Origin: Bacteroidales bacterium UBA3743
GTDB lineage: Bacteria; Bacteroidota; Bacteroidia; Bacteroidales; Paludibacteraceae
Direction of reading: 5' to 3'
DNA: 49,761 nt
Assembly (NCBI GenBank): GCA_002371265.1
Contig: DFGT01000012.1
Location: 1-49,761 of the forward strand
Made by a program: the position numbers and the translations under genes. The notes under the pieces are model-generated. The model was not told the origin of the DNA, made no database searches, and saw only the letters and a program-made list of their open reading frames with translations. Each line of letters starts with the position of its first letter. Positions within the stretch are counted from its first letter, which is position 1. Below are positions 45,162 to 49,761 of this stretch, piece by piece.

Positions 45162-46349
45162 ATGGAAAACGAAATGAATTATGAGTTCCATTTGCGAAGT
45201 TTTGTAGATGATTATACCGCTGCAGTGGAGAGTTTTGAAAAAGGTAATTATAAGGCATTTTTTAGAAACTATAGACCGTCGATTGAAAGTTTATGTATAG
45301 GAATTCTTACTGCGCTGCACAAAGATGAAGTTGTTGATATATTGAATGGAACGAAAGGTTTTAGTAAGGACGGGAAGGCATTTATAGTGGCTCCGTGTAG
45401 TGCAAAACCACGAACTGGAAGGTTCTTGATAGATTTGGCAAAAATGGCAATGCTGAAACAATTGTCAGATGAAAAGGCAAACAAGCTTGTCATATCTCAC
45501 ATGCAGCTTGCATATTTCACTTTGATCAGAGATTATCATTTTGCAAGTTGCGCGTGTCATAGCTTCACAGATCCTAAATCATTTTTGTCGTTTGATAAGA
45601 ATATGGTTTCGGAATGTTTGGTCGGCACAAATAATTTTATTGATTTGGTGACTCGTTTCCTTCCTGAAGACGGAAAGAAAATACTTTTGATGTGTCCGCA
45701 ACTTTCTGTTGATGTTTCTGTCACATATCCTGATCCGACAAGAGAGATTGTTCGTCCGATATCATATACCGCCGCTTCTGCAAAAGTCATTCGTGAAACT
45801 GAAGCACAAGATGAATTTATCGACCGTCAGCAGGCCGATATTCCTAAAATTGAGCAGAGTGGGGAGCCTGAGGAAGAACCGGTACCAGACCGTCTGCCAT
45901 TCAATTATGTTCCTGATGTGCCATATCCTGATATTGAGCCTGAGTATGATGTTAAAAATACAGAGAGTGATATTCAGCTCAATGTCGTTAGCGTCAACGA
46001 GAATGAAGAGGATATGATTAAGCGTAATCTTCAGAATTACCGCCCATATATTTCTCGTCCAAAACCTGCTTATCGTCCACGTCCAGTTGTCGACGATCAG
46101 GATGATGATGCGGAGGAGGAAAACCATGGCACTTATTACGAGCACAACAATTATATGTTCAGAAAGTATCGTTGCCAGTATAAGGGTGAGATACAGACGG
46201 AGGGAGGCAAACGTTATCAGGTGCCTGTAGAGGAGAATCCAGAGTTGTATGACGAGTGTGAGGTATACTTTGATATCAAAGCTATCCCAAATTTCGACCC
46301 GTCTCGTCCTGATTTTCTAATTGCAATCAACACTGAAATTATTGATTAA
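45162..46349 (+). CDS. Uncharacterised acidic cytoplasmic protein
   Basis: 395 residues, no signal peptide or TM segment, and no family I can name. Residues ~1-150 form a helical domain beginning FVDDYTAAVESFEKGNYKAFFRNYRPSIESLC. Its pattern of a helix pair with a conserved Arg-Pro-x-Ile-Glu recalls HEPN-type or DUF-type helical bundles, but this is only an impression. Residues ~210-320 are a proline- and acid-rich linker (GEPEEEPVPDRLP, VVDDQDDDAEEENHG) that is probably disordered. The C-terminal ~70 residues (YMFRKYRCQYKGEI, YDECEVYFDIKAIPNF) look like a small beta domain. It has its own -7 box and a downstream hairpin, so it is probably monocistronic. Confidence 0.7.
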   Translation: MENEMNYEFHLRSFVDDYTAAVESFEKGNYKAFFRNYRPSIESLCIGILTALHKDEVVDILNGTKGFSKDGKAFIVAPCSAKPRTGRFLIDLAKMAMLKQLSDEKANKLVISHMQLAYFTLIRDYHFASCACHSFTDPKSFLSFDKNMVSECLVGTNNFIDLVTRFLPEDGKKILLMCPQLSVDVSVTYPDPTREIVRPISYTAASAKVIRETEAQDEFIDRQQADIPKIEQSGEPEEEPVPDRLPFNYVPDVPYPDIEPEYDVKNTESDIQLNVVSVNENEEDMIKRNLQNYRPYISRPKPAYRPRPVVDDQDDDAEEENHGTYYEHNNYMFRKYRCQYKGEIQTEGGKRYQVPVEENPELYDECEVYFDIKAIPNFDPSRPDFLIAINTEIID

Positions 46350-46359
46350 TTATATAATA

Positions 46360-46388
46360 GTCACGACAGAATCTCTGTTGTGACTTTC
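46360..46388 (+). terminator. Probable terminator before dtd
   Basis: GTCACGACAGA (46360-46370) pairs with TCTGTTGTGAC (46374-46384), with one G-T pair and a 3-base loop. TTTCCTATTTT follows, so termination may be partial. It ends 15 bases before the dtd start, so dtd may rely on readthrough. Confidence 0.6.
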
Positions 46389-46398
46389 CTATTTTGAT

Positions 46399-46851
46399 AT
46401 GAGAGTTGTAATTCAAAAAGTGACGCGCTGTTCTGTTGAGATTGACGGAAAAATTAAGTCGTCGATCGGCAGAGGTTTGCTTGTGCTTGTCGGTGTGGAA
46501 GATAGAGACACAGATGCTGATATAGAGTGGTTGTCGAATAAGATCGTGAATATGCGTATTTTTGAAGACGCGAATAATGTGATGAATCTTTCAGTGAAGG
46601 ATGTCGACGGTGAGGTGTTGATTGTCAGCCAGTTCACATTGCAGGCTTCAACGAAGAAGGGTAACCGTCCTTCGTATATCAAGGCGTCTAAACATGATTT
46701 TGCAATTCCTATGTACGAGAAATTCTGTGCAAAGGTCAGCTCAGATCTTGGTAAGACGGTGGGGACTGGCGAGTTTGGCGCAGATATGAAGGTTTCTCTC
46801 CTCAACGATGGTCCGACAACTATTTTCATGGATTCGCAAAATAAAGAATAA
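46399..46851 (+). CDS. dtd: D-aminoacyl-tRNA deacylase
   Basis: DTD hydrolyses D-amino acids (and Gly) mischarged on tRNA, a cytoplasmic quality-control step. The 150-residue length is standard. MRVVIQKVTRCSVEIDG, then the two active-site motifs SQFTLQAS and NDGPTT, identify it; the second usually reads NxGPVT, so Thr for Val is a mild variation. It stands alone between the unknown protein and pgk; no promoter was seen directly before it. Confidence 0.95.
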   Translation: MRVVIQKVTRCSVEIDGKIKSSIGRGLLVLVGVEDRDTDADIEWLSNKIVNMRIFEDANNVMNLSVKDVDGEVLIVSQFTLQASTKKGNRPSYIKASKHDFAIPMYEKFCAKVSSDLGKTVGTGEFGADMKVSLLNDGPTTIFMDSQNKE

Positions 46852-46910
46852 ACGCCGAAAAAATGTGATTAGAAATGCGTAATGGGTCATGTATAATTTG
46901 ACATTTAGCA

Positions 46911-46940
46911 TTTAGCATTTCGAATTTTATATTATCTTTG
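46911..46940 (+). promoter_or_regulatory. Promoter of pgk
   Basis: TTTA (46911-46914) and TATCTTTG (46933-46940) are 18 bp apart. A 7-base direct repeat, ATTTAGC at 46903-46909 and 46910-46916, covers the upstream element. The transcript would start near 46947 with a 30-base leader. Confidence 0.55.
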
Positions 46941-46976
46941 TAGCAAATTATTAAACAAGTTCATATTTTTACAAGT

Positions 46977-48260
46977 ATGCAATTAATTGACAATTTTAAC
47001 TTTGCTGGTAAGAAGGCAATCGTTCGTGTGGACTTCAATGTTCCATTGAACAAAGAGACAGGTGCAGTAAGTGACGACACACGTATCCGTGGTGCTCTAC
47101 CTACAATCAAGAAGATTATCACAGACGGTGGTGCTGCTATCTTGATGTCTCACATGGGTAAGCCAAAAAATGTAAACCCTCAGGAGGGTGATCCTAAGTT
47201 CTCTCTAAAGCAGATCATCTCAGCTATTGAGAAGTATACAAAGGAGTTCGGTGTAGCATCTATCAAGTTTGCTGACGACGCTGCTAACGCTGCTCAGGCT
47301 GCTAAGGATTTGAAGATGGGTGAGATCCTATTGCTTCAGAACCTTCGTTACTACGCTGAGGAAGAGGGTAAGCCACGTGGCATCGAGAAGGAAGATCCTA
47401 AGTACGACGAGGCTAAGAAGGCTATGAAGGATTCTCAGAAGAAGTTCGCTAAGACTTTGGCTTCATACGCAGAGGTTTACGTTAACGACGCATTCGGTAC
47501 TGCTCACAGAAAGCACGCTTCTACAGCTGTTATCGCTGACGAGTTCGCTGATGATAAGAAGATGTTCGGTTTCCTTATCAACAAGGAGCTTAAGGCAATG
47601 GACGGTGTTCTTGCTGCTAAGAAGGAAGGCTTCACAGCTATCATGGGTGGTTCAAAGGTTTCTGATAAGATCAACATCATCACTAACCTTCTTGACCGTG
47701 TAGAGAACCTTATCATCGGTGGTGGTATGGCTTACACATTCGTTAAGGCTCAGGGTGGTAAGATCGGTAACTCACTTTGTGAGGAGGATAAGCTTGACCT
47801 TGCTCTTGATATCATCGCTAAGGCTAAGGCTAAGGGTGTTAACCTACTTCTTCCAGTTGACGCTTTGAACGCAGATAAGTTCGACAAGGACGCTAACACT
47901 AAGGAGACAGCTATCGACCAGACTCCAGACGGATGGATGGGTCTTGATATCGCTTCTAAGTCTATCGCTAACTTCCAGAAGGTTATCGAGAACTCTAAGA
48001 CTTTGATCTGGAACGGACCTATGGGTGTATTCGAGTTCGACAAGTTCGCTGCTGGTACAACTGCTATCGCTAAGGCTGTTGCTGCTGCAACTGCTAAGGG
48101 TGCTTACTCTTTGATCGGTGGTGGTGACTCAGTTGCTGCAATCAACAAGAACAACTTGGCTGACAAGGTTTCTTACGTGTCAACAGGTGGTGGTGCAATG
48201 CTTGAGTACATGGAGGGTAAGGTTCTTCCAGGTATCGCTGCAATCCGTGGTGACAAGTAA
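46977..48260 (+). CDS. pgk: Phosphoglycerate kinase
   Basis: PGK converts 1,3-bisphosphoglycerate and ADP to 3-phosphoglycerate and ATP in glycolysis. VRVDFNVPLN, DTRIRGALPTI, LMSHMGKP and FGTAHRKHAST form the N-domain substrate site. GGSKVSDKI, NGPMGVFEFD and IGGGDSVAAI form the nucleotide site. At 427 residues it carries a somewhat long loop after LRYYAEEEG (EKEDPKYDEAKKAMKDSQK), usual in this phylum. Codon use is strongly skewed (AAG for Lys nearly throughout, GCT for Ala, GGT for Gly), as expected for one of the most highly expressed genes. It is monocistronic, with its own promoter and terminator. Confidence 0.97.
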   Translation: MQLIDNFNFAGKKAIVRVDFNVPLNKETGAVSDDTRIRGALPTIKKIITDGGAAILMSHMGKPKNVNPQEGDPKFSLKQIISAIEKYTKEFGVASIKFADDAANAAQAAKDLKMGEILLLQNLRYYAEEEGKPRGIEKEDPKYDEAKKAMKDSQKKFAKTLASYAEVYVNDAFGTAHRKHASTAVIADEFADDKKMFGFLINKELKAMDGVLAAKKEGFTAIMGGSKVSDKINIITNLLDRVENLIIGGGMAYTFVKAQGGKIGNSLCEEDKLDLALDIIAKAKAKGVNLLLPVDALNADKFDKDANTKETAIDQTPDGWMGLDIASKSIANFQKVIENSKTLIWNGPMGVFEFDKFAAGTTAIAKAVAAATAKGAYSLIGGGDSVAAINKNNLADKVSYVSTGGGAMLEYMEGKVLPGIAAIRGDK

Positions 48261-48282
48261 TCCTTATTAAAGGTTTATATAG

Positions 48283-48314
48283 AGAGCCGGTTCGATTGGA
48301 TCGGCTCTTTTTTT
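48283..48314 (+). terminator. Terminator of pgk
   Basis: AGAGCCG (48283-48289) pairs with CGGCTCT (48302-48308) around a 12-base loop that can pair partly itself. A run of T follows directly. Confidence 0.85.
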
Positions 48315-48345
48315 GTTTAGTTCATTCTCGTTTTGTTGCTGATAT

Positions 48346-48371
48346 TTGAGGATTGTTAAGGGCGGAACGCC
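48346..48371 (+). repeat. REP-like direct repeat, copy 1
   Basis: A 26-bp unit containing GGATTGTTAAGGGCGGAACG, identical to the copy at 48442-48467, 96 bp away. A looser similarity continues downstream to a GAGCCG in both copies (copy 1 GAGCCGAAAAA, copy 2 GAGCCGTAGGCGAG), so the ancestral unit was about 55 bp. Confidence 0.8.
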
Positions 48372-48441
48372 ATAAGTTCTTTTCATGTATGAGCCGAAAA
48401 AACAGATTAAGTTGTATAAATTAATTAATTTGGCTATAGAG

Positions 48442-48467
48442 TTGAGGATTGTTAAGGGCGGAACGCC
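48442..48467 (+). repeat. REP-like direct repeat, copy 2
   Basis: Identical over 26 bases to the copy at 48346. Here the following bases extend the palindrome to TTAAGGGCGGAACGCCCTAA, a hairpin with a 5-bp GC stem. In copy 1 the next bases are ATAAG, so the outer pairing is lost. Confidence 0.8.
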
Positions 48468-48591
48468 CTAACCCTTCCTTTCTAGTGCGAGCCGTAGGCG
48501 AGCACATATAGAAAAATACAGAGACTCGGAGTTTTAAGAGTAAGTCTTAGACTTTTTTTGATGAAAGAGACGAAAATGCTGTAATTATGGT

Positions 48592-48613
48592 ATTGCCTTT
48601 CAGGCAATTTTTT
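48592..48613 (+). terminator. Hairpin with T run, terminator-like
   Basis: ATTGCCT (48592-48598) and AGGCAAT (48602-48608) form a perfect 7-bp stem with a TTC loop, followed by TTTTT. No gene ends just upstream, so it may belong to the repeat element or end an unseen small RNA. Confidence 0.5.
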
Positions 48614-48744
48614 CGTATCATCGTCACATTATTCCGAGACTTCGTCATTGGGTTACTCACGCTTTGCTCGGTAGCGTCTTTCAGACGAAAAAAATGAAAA
48701 TGTCAGTCATGAATTAGGACAGAACCAATTTTATTTGTTCAAGA

Positions 48745-48775
48745 TTTTACATACTACAATATTTTGTTACATTTG
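48745..48775 (+). promoter_or_regulatory. Candidate promoter of the first tandem paralogue
   Basis: TACATTTG (48768-48775) matches TAnnTTTG; TTTT at 48745-48748 sits 19 bp upstream as a weak partner. The leader would be about 45 bases. Confidence 0.45.
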
Positions 48776-48826
48776 TGAAAAAGATACTCAGATTTAAATA
48801 ATATTTACCAAGAATCATCTACGGTT

Positions 48827-49603
48827 ATGAAAAGTCGCATCGCCTACATAATTTTACTTTTGATGACGTTTGTATTCCCGTCTTTTTCTCAGAATTCATA
48901 TATAGATTATGAATATGTTGATGGAACGAAGGAAAGAAATACAATTGGTACGGAAAGATTCTATTGCCGTTATTATCAAAATGAAGGATCGTCATATAGA
49001 ATAAAGACCATTTATATAGATAATGTCTTTGATACATTAATTCCCAATATAGGTTCGCAAATTTTTGACAAATTGATATTTAAATTTAATGATGGAGAAC
49101 TATCCGATGTTATAGGTCCTAGTATACAATGTATGGGAGACCGTTTAGATAGTTATGAATATAAATTAGATAAAGTAAATCCTAAAGCTGGAATTATGTC
49201 TGTTTTATTTAAGTCTAATTCCCTTCCTAGATTTGCATACCATAATGGAAAACAGATTTCATCCATTTCAGGTCGTATCTCTTATTTCAAAGTCAAAACC
49301 ATTCCGTCGAAGATATTAAATGACGAATTGAGAGAGAATCTTAAACCTTTCTATCCGACATCGTTGATTGAAAAATCAGATGGCTCATATTTAGACTTCG
49401 TTTTACTGTCGTATAATGAGGATGAAAAAAATACAAAGCTAAATGGTTTGTCTTTAGAGCGAGTGAAAGTAATAAATAATCTAAAGCGGATGGGATATAC
49501 GTTGACCAGCCAGAAAGGAGTGTTCCCACTTACTTACCAGAATCAAAATGGAAACACTATCTTGATGTATGAAACTAGTATTATGGTAAAAGTCAAGGAT
49601 TGA
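48827..49603 (+). CDS. Secreted protein of unknown function, tandem paralogue 1
   Basis: 258 residues with a clear signal peptide (KSRIAYIILLLMTFVFPSFS, cleavage before QNSY). The mature start YIDYEYVDGTKERN is repeated almost exactly in the next gene. I recognise no domain. The late part has FYPTSLIEKSDGSYLDFVLLSYNEDE and the C-terminus is strand-rich, with a predicted beta character and a single full-length domain. It lies after a repeat-rich region, and the second copy follows 46 bases after its stop. Periplasmic or secreted location is inferred from the signal only. Confidence 0.75.
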   Translation: MKSRIAYIILLLMTFVFPSFSQNSYIDYEYVDGTKERNTIGTERFYCRYYQNEGSSYRIKTIYIDNVFDTLIPNIGSQIFDKLIFKFNDGELSDVIGPSIQCMGDRLDSYEYKLDKVNPKAGIMSVLFKSNSLPRFAYHNGKQISSISGRISYFKVKTIPSKILNDELRENLKPFYPTSLIEKSDGSYLDFVLLSYNEDEKNTKLNGLSLERVKVINNLKRMGYTLTSQKGVFPLTYQNQNGNTILMYETSIMVKVKD

Positions 49604-49649
49604 AAATGACTTGTAAGTTTTGCGTGAATCTTTAAAAATAGATTTGTTT

Positions 49650-49761
49650 ATGAAAAATCGGATGACATATATAATACTATTTTTATTTGCTTTCATTTTT
49701 CAATTGAATGCTCAACTTCAGTATGTTGATTATGAGTATGTTGATGGAACGAAGGAAAGGG
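49650..49761 (+). CDS. Secreted protein, tandem paralogue 2 (cut by window end)
   Basis: An ATG at 49650 opens a frame that runs to the last base. It encodes a signal peptide (KNRMTYIILFLFAFIFQLNA) and then YVDYEYVDGTKER, which matches the preceding protein at 12 of 13 positions. It is a recent duplicate. Only 37 codons are visible, so its length and integrity are unknown. Confidence 0.75.
   Translation, partial: MKNRMTYIILFLFAFIFQLNAQLQYVDYEYVDGTKER

Larger units (their letters stand above)
48315..48826. other. Repeat- and hairpin-rich noncoding region
   Basis: No credible ORF on either strand. It contains a 26-bp direct repeat (48346-48371 and 48442-48467). Hairpins are also present: the GGGCG-GAA-CGCCC core in copy 2, GTGCGAGCCGTAGGCGAGCAC near 48486-48506, ATTGCCT-TTC-AGGCAAT with a T run, and CGTCT-TTC-AGACG near 48677-48689. 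The look is that of an interspersed REP-like element rather than a decayed gene. Confidence 0.6.

Noticed and set aside
48346..48467. CRISPR array
   Set aside because: Only two exact copies of a 26-bp unit are present, with a spacer of about 70 bases that itself contains related sequence and no cas genes; this fits REP-like repeats instead.

Overview
The window is chromosomal DNA from a member of the Bacteroidota, most likely order Bacteroidales; genus cannot be fixed from sequence alone. Five things support this: promoters of the TAnnTTTG type with an upstream TTTG-like box and almost no Shine-Dalgarno sequences; a fused LpxC-FabZ; an 11-gene complex I operon with fused NuoCD and no NuoE/F/G; a giant secreted protein ending in a type B (gliding-motility/CHU_C) type IX secretion sorting domain; and a DUF4286 gene next to ruvC. 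The DNA is moderately AT-rich, and nearly all genes are on the + strand.

Layout. 1-83: tail of an unidentified gene and its terminator. 240-7430: housekeeping block with a GH25 lysozyme-like lipoprotein, pyrF, an HD phosphohydrolase, the lipid A genes lpxD, lpxC-fabZ and lpxA, and a DUF4197 lipoprotein. 7538-7990: small secreted protein. 8066-17562: defence locus. Here hsdM and hsdS are separated from hsdR by an uncharacterised three-TM protein and a PtuA/PtuB-like (Septu-type) ATPase plus HNH nuclease pair. 17630-18682 (- strand): Nudix hydrolase and zinc-ribbon/FHA protein. 18751-21361: DUF4286, ruvC, and a LytS/LytTR-type two-component pair. 21414-24071: a secreted protein made of three near-identical formylglycine-generating-enzyme-fold domains. 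24228-24452: a tiny basic protein that resembles the ribosome-rescue factor ArfA and carries an intrinsic terminator inside its reading frame. 24453-25062: noncoding. 25063-35218: nuoABCDHIJKLMN. 35285-36277: UPF0104/LPG-synthase-type membrane protein. 36579-43508: 2309-residue T9SS adhesin-like protein. 43585-46851: tsaC/Sua5-type protein, an EamA transporter, an unknown acidic protein and dtd. 46977-48260: pgk. 48315-48826: repeat-rich noncoding DNA. 48827-49761: two tandem paralogous secreted proteins, the second cut by the window end.

How the genes work together. LpxA, LpxC and LpxD are the first three enzymes of lipid A synthesis, and FabZ feeds the acyl-ACP pool they use. The Nuo operon encodes the membrane arm and the Q-module of complex I; the electron input must come from something other than a linked NuoEFG. 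The defence locus combines a complete type I restriction-modification set with a nuclease module that has its own promoter and probably also drives hsdR.

The observation most worth following is the ORF at 24228. Its in-frame terminator would yield mRNA without a stop codon, the same logic that couples ArfA (proteobacteria) and BrfA (Bacillus) to failure of trans-translation. Its central residues also align with ArfA by eye.
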